DNA of 37,475 nt, taken from positions 1-37,475 of the forward strand of contig JBCCXL010000036.1 of NCBI GenBank assembly GCA_039191605.1. Reading direction: 5' to 3'. This document shows positions 1 to 7,632 of this stretch, piece after piece. The notes under the pieces were generated by a model that was given only the letters and a program-made list of their open reading frames with translations, did not search any database and was not told the origin of the DNA. Made by a program: the position numbers and the translations under genes. Each line of letters opens with the position of its first letter. Position 1 is the first letter of the stretch. Source of the stretch: JBCCXL01 sp039191605 (lineage in GTDB: Bacteria; Acidobacteriota; Thermoanaerobaculia; Multivoradales; JAHZIX01).

Positions 1-37
1 AGCGCTTCGAGATCGAGTCAGTCGATCTCGAAGCGCT
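1..37. repeat. Perfect 16-bp inverted repeat around the activator's stop codon
   Basis: AGCGCTTCGAGATCGA at 1-16 is the exact reverse complement of 22-37, leaving a 5-nt loop (17-21). On the minus strand the 5' arm encodes the last residues of the activator, and its TGA stop (18-20) lies in the loop. It could act as a transcription terminator or RNA-stabilising hairpin. No T-tract can be judged because the window ends here. Confidence 0.7.
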
Positions 38-1565
38 TCATCTTTTTGCGCAGACCTTCGCGAGAGATGCCCAGGCTGCGGGCGGCGGCGCTGCGGTTGC
101 CGCCGCATTCCTTGAGATGGACTTCGATGAGCTGGCGCTCCATCTCGTCGAGGGTCGCGAGGCGGGCGGCGGCGAGGGGGCCTTCAGCGCTCTGAATTCT
201 CTTCGACAGGCTGTCTACGGCGATGGGGTGCCCCTCGGGGGTGATGGCGACCAGGCGCCGCGCCTCGTTCTCGAGATCGCGGACGTTGCCGGGCCAGTCG
301 TAGGTGCTCAGGGCCCGCTCCACGGCGGGGGGGACGGTCGGGAGAGGGCGCTCCATCCTCTCTGCCTCCCGCCGCAGGAAGTGGTAGAAGAGCGGCAGCA
401 CGTCGTCGGGGCGCTCGTGGAGCGGCGGTAGCTCGACGGTGATGGCGTTTAGGCGATAGAGGAGATCTTCGCGAAAGTTGCCGTCGGCGACTTCCTGCTC
501 GAGGTCACGGTTGGTGGCGGCGACGAAGCGCACGTCCACTCGGTGGGGTCGACTGGCTCCTACCGGCTGGACCTCGCCGAATTGCAGCGTGCGTAGCAGC
601 TTGACCTGCAGCTCTTTGGGCAGCTCTCCGACTTCGTCCAAGAAGACGGTTCCGGTATCGCCACTGGGGATCAAGCCCTGCTTGTCCCGGGAAGCGCCGG
701 TAAAGGCTCCGCGCCGGTGGCCGAAGAGCTCGGATTCCAGCAGCGAGGGGGAGACGGCGCCGCAGTTGACGGTGACGTAGGGCCGGGACGCGCGGCGGCT
801 GTTGAGATGCAGCGCTCTGACCACCAGCTCCTTGCCGGTGCCGGTGGGGCCCTGCACCAGCACTGGGAGATCCGAGGGGGCGACCTGGGCTACGGTCTCG
901 AGGATTTTCAGGAAGGCCGGGTCTCCGGTGATGATGCCGGGGAATCGATGGCGCTCGAAGAGATCGTTCTCCAGCAGCTGGTTGCGCTGCTCCAGGAGCA
1001 GGCGGCGCAGGCTCGCCTCGAGGGCGCGGGCGGAGAGGTCGAGGATGCGGTGGAAGAGGCCTAGCTGGGTGGTTTCGAAGAGGTGCTCGAGGGAGCGGCT
1101 CTCGAGATAGAGGGCTCCAGCGGTTTTGCCTTCGAGGGTCAGCGGCGCGGCGAGAACCGATCGGATGCCCTTGCGCAGCACGCTTTCGGCTTCGGAGAAG
1201 CGATCGTCGGAGAGGGCGTCTTCGATCAGCGTCGGCTCACCCCGGTGCAGAACATCCTGGAGGATGGAGCGAGAGATAGGATCTCGATCCCCCTCCAGCT
1301 CCTCCCGGCTCCAGTTGCGCACCACCCGCAGCTGAAGCGATCCCTGGTCCGGAGAGCGCAGCATCAAAAAGCCGCGATCTCCGTGAAGCACTTCGAGGGA
1401 GCGCTGAACGATGGCGTCCAGCAGTCGCTCATGATCGTCCAGGCGCAGCAAATCCTCCGCGAGATCCACCAATTTGGCTAGATCTTCGCTGCGGTAGGTG
1501 ACGCCATCCTGGGCTTGCATTGGGGTAGTCAAGGGCGGGGCTCGTTGGTGGCGGGATGCTACCAT
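18..1565 (-). CDS. GAF-domain sigma-54-dependent transcriptional activator, Fis-type
   Basis: A bacterial enhancer-binding protein of 515 residues that would activate RNA polymerase containing sigma-54. An N-terminal GAF sensor domain spans about residues 30-190. The AAA+ ATPase follows, with Walker A GPTGTGKE (239-246), the sigma-54-contacting GAFTGA loop (286-291), Walker B VFLDEVGE (307-314) and GNVRDLEN (426-433). A Fis-type helix-turn-helix lies at about 485-511 (GGNRSAAARSLGISREGLRK). There is no receiver domain, so input is probably a small ligand or partner sensed by the GAF domain. The ATG at 1565 has AAGAAGG about 10 nt upstream; Met16 is an alternative start. The gene is divergent from the lipoprotein gene at 1772. 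Its targets cannot be read from the window, and I saw no clear sigma-54 promoter nearby. Confidence 0.93.
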   Translation of the reverse strand: MVASRHQRAPPLTTPMQAQDGVTYRSEDLAKLVDLAEDLLRLDDHERLLDAIVQRSLEVLHGDRGFLMLRSPDQGSLQLRVVRNWSREELEGDRDPISRSILQDVLHRGEPTLIEDALSDDRFSEAESVLRKGIRSVLAAPLTLEGKTAGALYLESRSLEHLFETTQLGLFHRILDLSARALEASLRRLLLEQRNQLLENDLFERHRFPGIITGDPAFLKILETVAQVAPSDLPVLVQGPTGTGKELVVRALHLNSRRASRPYVTVNCGAVSPSLLESELFGHRRGAFTGASRDKQGLIPSGDTGTVFLDEVGELPKELQVKLLRTLQFGEVQPVGASRPHRVDVRFVAATNRDLEQEVADGNFREDLLYRLNAITVELPPLHERPDDVLPLFYHFLRREAERMERPLPTVPPAVERALSTYDWPGNVRDLENEARRLVAITPEGHPIAVDSLSKRIQSAEGPLAAARLATLDEMERQLIEVHLKECGGNRSAAARSLGISREGLRKKMKRFEID

Positions 1566-1660
1566 GGCGATCTAGCCTTCTTATTTCCACCAAAATCCGT
1601 GGTATACCGAGAATCGAGGGACGTGGCGGCGATCGCTGCCCCTGGTGCCCTCGATCTCCG

Positions 1661-1690
1661 CTGAACCAGCCTCCACTGAACCAGTCTCTA
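1661..1690. repeat. Two 15-bp tandem repeat units
   Basis: Two near-identical 15-bp units, CTGAACCAGCCTCCA and CTGAACCAGTCTCTA, lie head to tail in the 206-bp divergent spacer between the activator and the lipoprotein gene. This is one of several short tandem-repeat clusters at gene edges in the window. Confidence 0.6.
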
Positions 1691-1771
1691 CCGAGTCAAT
1701 TTTCTCGCTTGTTGCCCAAGGTGCAGAGCGTCCGCTCGCATTGATCCTCATTCCCAAGGGGAGCGTCCACT

Positions 1772-2443
1772 ATGTCGTCGACTTTGCTACGCCGTCCGTA
1801 CCGCCTGCTGCTGGCATTTCTCCTCGCTAGCATCGTTTTACCCGCCTGTGCCAATCCCAACGGCCCTGGAATCACCGAGCCCGGTGAGGCTTTCATCTCT
1901 CAGAAGGAGGTCGTGAAGGTGACGGTCGATCGCCGTACGGGCTCCATCGAGGTGGACGAGCCGGTGGTGACCATTTACCTCCAGCACGACCGGGAGCGCT
2001 TCGAAAAACAGCGTCCGGTGGAGGTGCAGTGGCTGGTGGATGGTCTGCCCCGAGGCTGGAGGCTCTACGTGGTAGCGGCCGAGGGGAGCCGCAGCGATGT
2101 CTTCAAGATGCCGGATACCTACGAGCCCCGGTGGGGCAAGGAATCAGACGGCCAAGAGAAGCCGAGGCAAGCCGCCAGCGACAAGCGGGGTGGAGGAGAA
2201 GCAGCGCCAGCTTTCTTGATTGACAACCCAAACAACGCTCTTCGCTCCGGAACCGTTCAGCGCTTCCCCAAGGAGCAGCGCAAGCCGAAGGGAGATTTGT
2301 CGAAGGAAGATCTCCGGGAGCGTTTCGAGGGCGATAAGAAGTTGCGCACCGCGTTCTGGAGCTACGACCTCGTGCTGGTGGATCGCCGCGGTCGGGAAGT
2401 CGGGCGCCTGGATCCCGACGTTCGTATCTTGATGTACCCCTGA
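1772..2443 (+). CDS. Predicted lipoprotein of unknown function
   Basis: A 223-residue protein with an Arg-containing n-region, a hydrophobic stretch (about 12-23) and a lipobox LPAC with the lipidated cysteine at residue 26, so it is probably tethered to a membrane after signal peptidase II cleavage. The mature part is polar and highly charged, with a Lys/Glu/Arg-rich stretch at about 125-195, and I recognise no domain. The ATG at 1772 is preceded by AAGGGGAG with 8 nt spacing, a good ribosome binding site. It is divergent from the sigma-54 activator and convergent with the downstream kinase gene, so it looks monocistronic. Confidence 0.75.
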   Translation: MSSTLLRRPYRLLLAFLLASIVLPACANPNGPGITEPGEAFISQKEVVKVTVDRRTGSIEVDEPVVTIYLQHDRERFEKQRPVEVQWLVDGLPRGWRLYVVAAEGSRSDVFKMPDTYEPRWGKESDGQEKPRQAASDKRGGGEAAPAFLIDNPNNALRSGTVQRFPKEQRKPKGDLSKEDLRERFEGDKKLRTAFWSYDLVLVDRRGREVGRLDPDVRILMYP

Positions 2444-2495
2444 GCTGATTTCTGAGCCGAGCTCCGCTGCGGAGTCTCTCGACGAAGAGAGGCTC

Positions 2496-5336
2496 CTAGC
2501 GCTGCTGGCAGGCTTCCAGGGGCCGCCCCCGCTCGGCGAGGGCGGCCGCGAGCCGGGGCTGCTGCTGCAGTGGAGCCAGCTCATCGAGCTGCAGCAGGCG
2601 GCAGGGATCGTCGCCCTGATCGACCAAGTTCAGCAGGGCGTCAATCGCGGCCTCCGGCTGCTCGCAGAGGGCTCGGCTCTGGGCGATGCGCAGCCAGCCG
2701 TCCGGCGGAGCGGCGGTGAGGGCGAGTCGATCTGCCTCTCGTAGAGCCTCCGGGCAGCGTCCCAGCTTGGCGAGGTAAAGGGGCTGGCGGGCCTGTAGGT
2801 CCGCCTTGCCGGGGGTGAGCCGGAGCTGCTCCTGCACCAGGCGCAGAGCCTCCTGATATGCCCCCTCGGCGGCCTCGGGGCGCTCCAGGCGCTCGTAGGT
2901 ATCGCCGAGGTCCGCGTACAGGCTGGGGTCGTTGGGCTGCAGCTGAATGGCGCGCTGGTAGGAGCCGGCGGCGTCTTCGAAGCGCCCGACGCTATAGAGC
3001 AGGAAGGCTTGGGCCGCCGCCGTATCGCCATCCATGGCGGTCTCCGGAATCTGTCGATAGATGGAGAGGGCGCGCTCAATGTCCCCATCCACCTGAAGCG
3101 CCAGCAGGGCGAGATTGCCCAGCGGCCAGGCGCTCTCTCGGGGACCGGCAAGGTCCGCCGCCTGTCTCCAATGCTGCCGGGCGTCTTCGTAACTGCCGAG
3201 GCGGTACTCGACGCCGCCGAGCTGATTGCGGTACCACCAATTCAGCGGCCATCGCTCGGTGATCTGAAGCAGAGTTTCTCGAGCCCCAGCCCAATCCCCC
3301 TGCTGGCCCTGGGCGGCGGAGATCTCCAGCAGGAACTGACCTTCGGTTTCGGAAGGTTCGAGGTAGCCCACGCCGAGCTGTAGATGCTCCAGGGCGCGCT
3401 CGGTATTGCCCCGCAGCCGGTAGAGCCTGCCGAGGGCATAGTGGGCCATGGGCGCTTCGGGCTGGAGCTCCACGGCGGTGGAGGCGTCGAGCTGGGCGGC
3501 CTCCAGGAGCTCTTCGCTGGGGCTCATCTCGTAGCGATTCTGCCGCACGATGCTGCGGGCCGCGTAGGCCAGGGCGTGATCCGGGTCCATCCGCAGGGCG
3601 AGGTGGAAGAGCCGTTCGGCGCCTTCCGGGTCTTGCGGCGAAAAGAGCATTCCCACTCGCCGCATGCCGGCGGACAACATACTCTCGGGCTCGGTGCAGG
3701 CCCCCGCACCGCTCTCGGCGCAAACCTGGAGTAGCAGGCTGCTGGTGAGGGCGATATCCGGAAGCTGCCCCTGGAGCTGACGACAGTCGCCGTCATAGGC
3801 CAGCGAGACGATCTGGGCCCCGGTATCGCTGGCGAGAAATTGCAGGTTGGTGCGCGGCGTGCCGCCCACCTGAATCAGGGTTCCGCGGAGCAGCACGCTA
3901 GCTCGTTCCGCGGGCCCACGGGCCGCTCTCGGGTCCACCACTCGCACTCCGCTGAGCCCCGGGAGCTCGCTGGCGAGGTAGACCTCGAGGCTTTGCAGGC
4001 AGCGGGTGAGCTCCGGGATATCGGTGCGGTTCTCGAAGCCCTGAACCTCCACCGTCAGCGGACCGTTCGGGGCGGTGGTGAAGGAGGAGCGCAGCAGCAG
4101 AAGCAGGGCGATGCCGGCGAGGGCGAGGCCGCCCATCAGAACCCTTCTTCGACCCTTACCGAAGGCCGCGGAGAACAGCGGCCCTCTGCGCCACCACGGG
4201 CCGCCGGCCTTGGACGGCAGCAGGGCAGGACGAATCTGAGTGGGAGCGGTCTCGGGGCCGCCGCCGCCCGCTTCCTTGAGGGCCTGGGCCGCCTCCTGGG
4301 CGGTGGAGAAGCGGTCTTCCGGATCGTGCTCCAGCAGCCGGGCGATGGCTCTCCAGAGCTGTGGGGAGACGTCCTCCCGCACTTCGTTCAGGGGCTGCGG
4401 GTCGTCCTTGGCTAGGGACTTGACGTATTCCAGCAGGTGCCTGCCGGAGTAGGGAGGGCGGCCGGCGAGCATCTGGTAGAGCACGACGCCGAGGGCGAAG
4501 AGGTCGCAGCGCCCGTCCACGTCCGGCGTTCGCAGCTGCTCCGGGGCCATGTACGGAGGTGTGCCCAGCAGCATGCTCTGGGTGGTCTGGATGCTGGCCA
4601 GTAGCGCCGTGGGAATCTCGCTGGACTCCTCTCGAGGATCGAAGCTCGAGCCCGCGTTGCCCTTCTCTCCACTGTGCCGTTCTCTACCGTGACCCTCTCC
4701 ACTGTGCTGTCCTCCACTGTGCTGTCCTCCACTGTGCCGTTCTTCACTGCGCTCTTCTGTGCCGTGCCCCTCTTCATTTTCGCCGTGGGCTCGGCGCGCC
4801 CGTCGCTGGCGAAATTTGGCCAGTCCAAAGTCGAGGATCTTCACCTCGCCCCGGGGCGTGATGCGCACGTTGTTGGGTTTGAGATCCCGGTGCACGATGC
4901 CCGCGCGATGGGCCGCTTCCAGTCCTTGGAGGATCTCGCCGGCGATTTTCAGCGCCCGCCCGACGGCCATGGGGCTGCGCTCTTGCTGCTGGTGGATGAG
5001 GCTTTGAAGGTCCTGCCCCTCCACCAGCTCCATCACCAGGAAGGGAACCTCCGTCGCCTCGCCGTGCTGCAGCGGAGTGGCGAGCTCCGGGTGATCGATG
5101 GTGGCGGTGCCGAACTGGTAGACGGTGGCGATGTGGGGATGGTTGAGGTTCGCCGCCGCCTGGGCCTCACGGAGAAAGCGGGATCGCCGCTCTGGCTCGG
5201 AGCTGACCTCCGGCGGCAGCAGCTTGATCGCCACCAGGCGCCCTAGCTGGGTATCGCGGGCGCGGTAAACCACACCCATACCTCCCTTCCCGATGCGGTC
5301 GAGAAGCTCGTATTGGCCGAGGCGCTGTTGAGCCAT
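2496..5336 (-). CDS. Membrane-anchored Ser/Thr protein kinase with TPR sensor region
   Basis: A 946-residue PknB-type kinase. The N-terminal catalytic domain shows the glycine loop GKGGMGVV (16-23), VAIK with the ATP-binding Lys38, the catalytic loop HRDLKPNN (149-156), DFG (169-171) and the APE motif (264-266), so it should be active. A transmembrane helix lies at about 398-416, followed by a long C-terminal part rich in TPR repeats (about 560-920), probably extracytoplasmic and used for binding other proteins. Between DFG and APE, about 60 extra residues (176-235) form a His/Ser/Gly/Glu-rich low-complexity insert encoded by 15-bp tandem repeats at 4670-4774. The ATG at 5336 has AGGT about 9 nt upstream. 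The gene stands alone, divergent from purE, so its substrates are unknown. Confidence 0.93.
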   Translation of the reverse strand: MAQQRLGQYELLDRIGKGGMGVVYRARDTQLGRLVAIKLLPPEVSSEPERRSRFLREAQAAANLNHPHIATVYQFGTATIDHPELATPLQHGEATEVPFLVMELVEGQDLQSLIHQQQERSPMAVGRALKIAGEILQGLEAAHRAGIVHRDLKPNNVRITPRGEVKILDFGLAKFRQRRARRAHGENEEGHGTEERSEERHSGGQHSGGQHSGEGHGRERHSGEKGNAGSSFDPREESSEIPTALLASIQTTQSMLLGTPPYMAPEQLRTPDVDGRCDLFALGVVLYQMLAGRPPYSGRHLLEYVKSLAKDDPQPLNEVREDVSPQLWRAIARLLEHDPEDRFSTAQEAAQALKEAGGGGPETAPTQIRPALLPSKAGGPWWRRGPLFSAAFGKGRRRVLMGGLALAGIALLLLLRSSFTTAPNGPLTVEVQGFENRTDIPELTRCLQSLEVYLASELPGLSGVRVVDPRAARGPAERASVLLRGTLIQVGGTPRTNLQFLASDTGAQIVSLAYDGDCRQLQGQLPDIALTSSLLLQVCAESGAGACTEPESMLSAGMRRVGMLFSPQDPEGAERLFHLALRMDPDHALAYAARSIVRQNRYEMSPSEELLEAAQLDASTAVELQPEAPMAHYALGRLYRLRGNTERALEHLQLGVGYLEPSETEGQFLLEISAAQGQQGDWAGARETLLQITERWPLNWWYRNQLGGVEYRLGSYEDARQHWRQAADLAGPRESAWPLGNLALLALQVDGDIERALSIYRQIPETAMDGDTAAAQAFLLYSVGRFEDAAGSYQRAIQLQPNDPSLYADLGDTYERLERPEAAEGAYQEALRLVQEQLRLTPGKADLQARQPLYLAKLGRCPEALREADRLALTAAPPDGWLRIAQSRALCEQPEAAIDALLNLVDQGDDPCRLLQLDELAPLQQQPRLAAALAERGRPLEACQQR
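4670..4774. repeat. Seven 15-bp tandem units inside the kinase activation loop
   Basis: Seven consecutive 15-bp units occur in the coding sequence. The two central ones (4700-4714 and 4715-4729) are identical, CACTGTGCTGTCCTC, and the flanking ones are degenerate. On the coding minus strand they give the pentapeptide pattern HSGGQ/HSGEG/HGRER. The unit length keeps the reading frame open. Confidence 0.85.
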
Positions 5337-5750
5337 GGCGCGACGGGGACCTGTAGAGAAAGGGTGGTGAGGGGGTTGGCTAAGAGTTCTAGCTAGGAGT
5401 GCTAGTTAAGGAGCAGTAGGCAGGGGAGGATTCGAGGATCTCGATGGTTCAGATTACCATGATGAAAGGCTGCGATCGGTGCCTCGAGAGCCCTTCTGTG
5501 GGGCTTCGAAGCGCGGTCGATCACCGGGGTGGGGGGCTTCGCCTTGGCGCCGTGCTACCCTCCCCTCGTCGTCTCGATATCGTCTCAGGGTCGACTCGAG
5601 ACGATGCTCCTGCCCAGCTCCAACTTAGGGTTCCCGCGCAGCCCTCAAGGCTTCATCGGAGCCCTGTGGGAGCTTCAGGCCGGCTCGATGGCGGGCTCCT
5701 CTCGGGCTTCCAGCAAAACATCCCAAACTTTCTCAGGAGCTCTCTGCGCC
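5337..5750. other. Divergent spacer between kinase and purE
   Basis: 414 bp with no convincing gene. It holds three degenerate 15-bp units (5385-5429, of the type AGTTCTAGCTAGGAG). It also holds a pair of mutually exclusive inverted repeats, because one right arm around 5596-5605 can pair either with 5569-5577 or with 5579-5586. The promoters of the kinase and of purE must lie here, but I see no hexamer pair good enough to annotate. Confidence 0.4.
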
Positions 5751-6275
5751 ATGAACTCCGATTCTCTCCCCACCGCGGCAACTCCTTCTGACGCTTCGCC
5801 CGTGGTGGGCGTGATCATGGGTAGCACCTCGGATTGGCCGACGCTGCAGCACACTCATGAGCTGCTGAAGAGCTTCGAGGTGCCTCACGAATGTCGGGTG
5901 GTGTCTGCCCACCGGACTCCGCAGCTGATGGCCAGCTACGCGCTGGAGGCGGAGAGCCGTGGTCTGCGGGTGATCATTGCGGGAGCGGGAGGAGCAGCCC
6001 ACCTGCCGGGCATGGTGGCGGCCCAGACGCCGCTGCCGGTGATCGGGGTGCCGGTGAAGAGCCGGGTCCTTCAGGGCGTCGATTCGCTGCTCTCCATCGT
6101 TCAGATGCCCGCCGGGATTCCGGTAGCGACGGTGGCCATCGGCGACGCCGGGGCGAAGAATGCGGCGCTCTTGGCGGTCGCCATGCTCGGGGTTTCCGAT
6201 CCCCAGCTTCGGCAGCGATTGGTGGAGTACCGCCAGCAGCGCACCGCGGCGGTGCTGGAACAAAGCCTGCCATGA
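5751..6275 (+). CDS. purE: N5-carboxyaminoimidazole ribonucleotide mutase, class I PurE
   Basis: Catalyses the interconversion of N5-CAIR and CAIR in de novo purine synthesis, acting right after PurK. The 174-residue product shows the class I signature: GSTSDWP (24-30), SAHRTP (52-57), AGAGGAAHLPG (78-88) and the later DSLLSIVQMPAGIPVATVAIG region. The frame is open further upstream, but ATG 5751 was chosen because AGGAG lies 11 nt before it and the conserved domain starts about 18 residues later, as usual for the family. The stop overlaps the purK start by 4 nt (ATGA), so the two are translationally coupled. Confidence 0.95.
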   Translation: MNSDSLPTAATPSDASPVVGVIMGSTSDWPTLQHTHELLKSFEVPHECRVVSAHRTPQLMASYALEAESRGLRVIIAGAGGAAHLPGMVAAQTPLPVIGVPVKSRVLQGVDSLLSIVQMPAGIPVATVAIGDAGAKNAALLAVAMLGVSDPQLRQRLVEYRQQRTAAVLEQSLP

Positions 6276-7516
6276 GCGGGGCTGCCGCCAAGAGGGCTTT
6301 TGGTAGTCGAGCTGCTGCTCTACCCCCCGGTTCCGTGGTGGGGGTCCTCGGCAGCGGTCAGCTCGGCCGTATGCTGGCCTTCGAGGCGGTGCGCATGGGC
6401 TATCGAGTGCATACTTTCTCCCCTGCCCCGGCGGGCACCCCCACCGGGCAGGTGGCGGAGCGAGAGATTTCTGCATCCTACGAGGACCTCGATGCGGTGG
6501 AGGCCTTCGCCCGGGGGGTGGACGTGGTGACCTTCGAATTCGAGAACGTCGCCTCTGCCGCTACCGAGGCAGCGGCCCGGCACGCTCCGGTGCGTCCCGC
6601 CGGCGCGGTGCTGCACACCACCCAGCATCGCCTGCGGGAGAAGAGCACCCTGCGTCGCCACGGCTTTCCGGTCACCCCTTTCGCTGCGGTGGACAGCGCC
6701 GAGAGCCTGCGCCGAGCGGCCCAGGAGCTCGGACTGCCGGCGGTGCTCAAGACCGCCGGCTGGGGTTATGACGGCAAGGGCCAGTGGCGAATTGAGCCCG
6801 GCGCTGACCTCGATGCCCTATGGGTCGAGGCGGAGAGCGAGGGGCTCGGGGGAGAGCGCATTCTCGAGGCCTTCGTGCGCTTCGAGCGCGAGATCTCGGT
6901 GGTCGCGGCGAGGGGAGTGGATGGGGAAATCGTCAGCTTCGAGGTCTTCGCCAACGATCACCGCAACCACGTTCTCGACCTTACCGTCTGCCCGGCGCCG
7001 ATTCCCGACGCCACCGCCCAGCGGGCGCGGGAGATGGCGGCGGGGATTCTGGAGTCGCTGGACGTGGTGGGGGTGATGTGCGTCGAGCTCTTTGTGCTGC
7101 CGGGGGGCTCGCTGCTGGTCAACGAGCTGGCGCCGCGGCCCCACAATTCTGGTCACCTCACCCTGGAAGCCTGTCGATGCTCCCAATTCGAGCAGCAGCT
7201 GCGGGCGGTGACGGGGCTGCCGCTGGGATCCACGGAGAGCTACCAGCCGGCGGCGATGGCCAATCTGCTGGGGGATCTATGGTTTCCGGACGGCCCCGAG
7301 GCAGGGGTACAGGAGCCTGCCTTCGCCGCGCTCTGCCGCCATCCGGGGGTGAGGCTTCATCTCTATGGCAAGGTCGATGGGGAGCATCGCAGCTCGCCTC
7401 GCCCCGGCCGCAAGATGGGACACCTCACGGTGCTGGCGCCGAAGGTGGAGGAGGCGAGGGAGAGGGTCGTGGCGGCGCGGCGGGCCCTCGCTCCAGAGCC
7501 TGATCCATCTCGCTGA
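6272..7516 (+). CDS. purK: N5-carboxyaminoimidazole ribonucleotide synthase
   Basis: An ATP-grasp enzyme that carboxylates AIR with bicarbonate and ATP to give N5-CAIR, the substrate of PurE. The 414-residue protein has the N-terminal GSGQLGRM motif (27-34), the EFENV segment typical of PurK, an ATP-grasp core (LKTAGWGYDGKGQW) and the C-terminal NELAPRPHNSGH motif. It starts at ATG 6272, which overlaps the purE stop. The PurE-PurK pairing means this organism uses the two-step bacterial route rather than class II PurE alone. Confidence 0.95.
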   Translation: MSGAAAKRAFGSRAAALPPGSVVGVLGSGQLGRMLAFEAVRMGYRVHTFSPAPAGTPTGQVAEREISASYEDLDAVEAFARGVDVVTFEFENVASAATEAAARHAPVRPAGAVLHTTQHRLREKSTLRRHGFPVTPFAAVDSAESLRRAAQELGLPAVLKTAGWGYDGKGQWRIEPGADLDALWVEAESEGLGGERILEAFVRFEREISVVAARGVDGEIVSFEVFANDHRNHVLDLTVCPAPIPDATAQRAREMAAGILESLDVVGVMCVELFVLPGGSLLVNELAPRPHNSGHLTLEACRCSQFEQQLRAVTGLPLGSTESYQPAAMANLLGDLWFPDGPEAGVQEPAFAALCRHPGVRLHLYGKVDGEHRSSPRPGRKMGHLTVLAPKVEEARERVVAARRALAPEPDPSR

Positions 7517-7558
7517 GCATCGGGCTGTTGAGCGTTGGGCTGTTGAGTATCGGGCCGC
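7514..7558. repeat. Three 15-bp tandem units starting at the purK stop codon
   Basis: TGAGCATCGGGCTGT, TGAGCGTTGGGCTGT and TGAGTATCGGGCCGC follow each other without a gap. The first TGA is the purK stop codon, so the array begins exactly at the end of the gene. Confidence 0.75.
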
Positions 7559-7578
7559 TACCGCGAGTCGGTAGCGGC
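7554..7578 (+). terminator. Hairpin after purK, terminator-like without T-tract
   Basis: GCCGCTACC (7554-7562) pairs perfectly with GGTAGCGGC (7570-7578) across a 7-nt loop, 38 nt after the purK stop. There is no run of T after it, so it may be a weak terminator or an RNA 3'-end stabiliser. Confidence 0.45.
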
Positions 7579-7632
7579 GCAGACAGGGAGGATGGAATAC
7601 CCGCGGCTGAGACGAGGTTGTACTCTGCTGCG

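Noticed and set aside
4674..5246. 190-residue plus-strand frame rich in Ser/Thr/Val opposite the kinase
   Set aside because: It is antisense to a clear kinase domain, and its odd start is produced by the 15-bp repeats read backwards.
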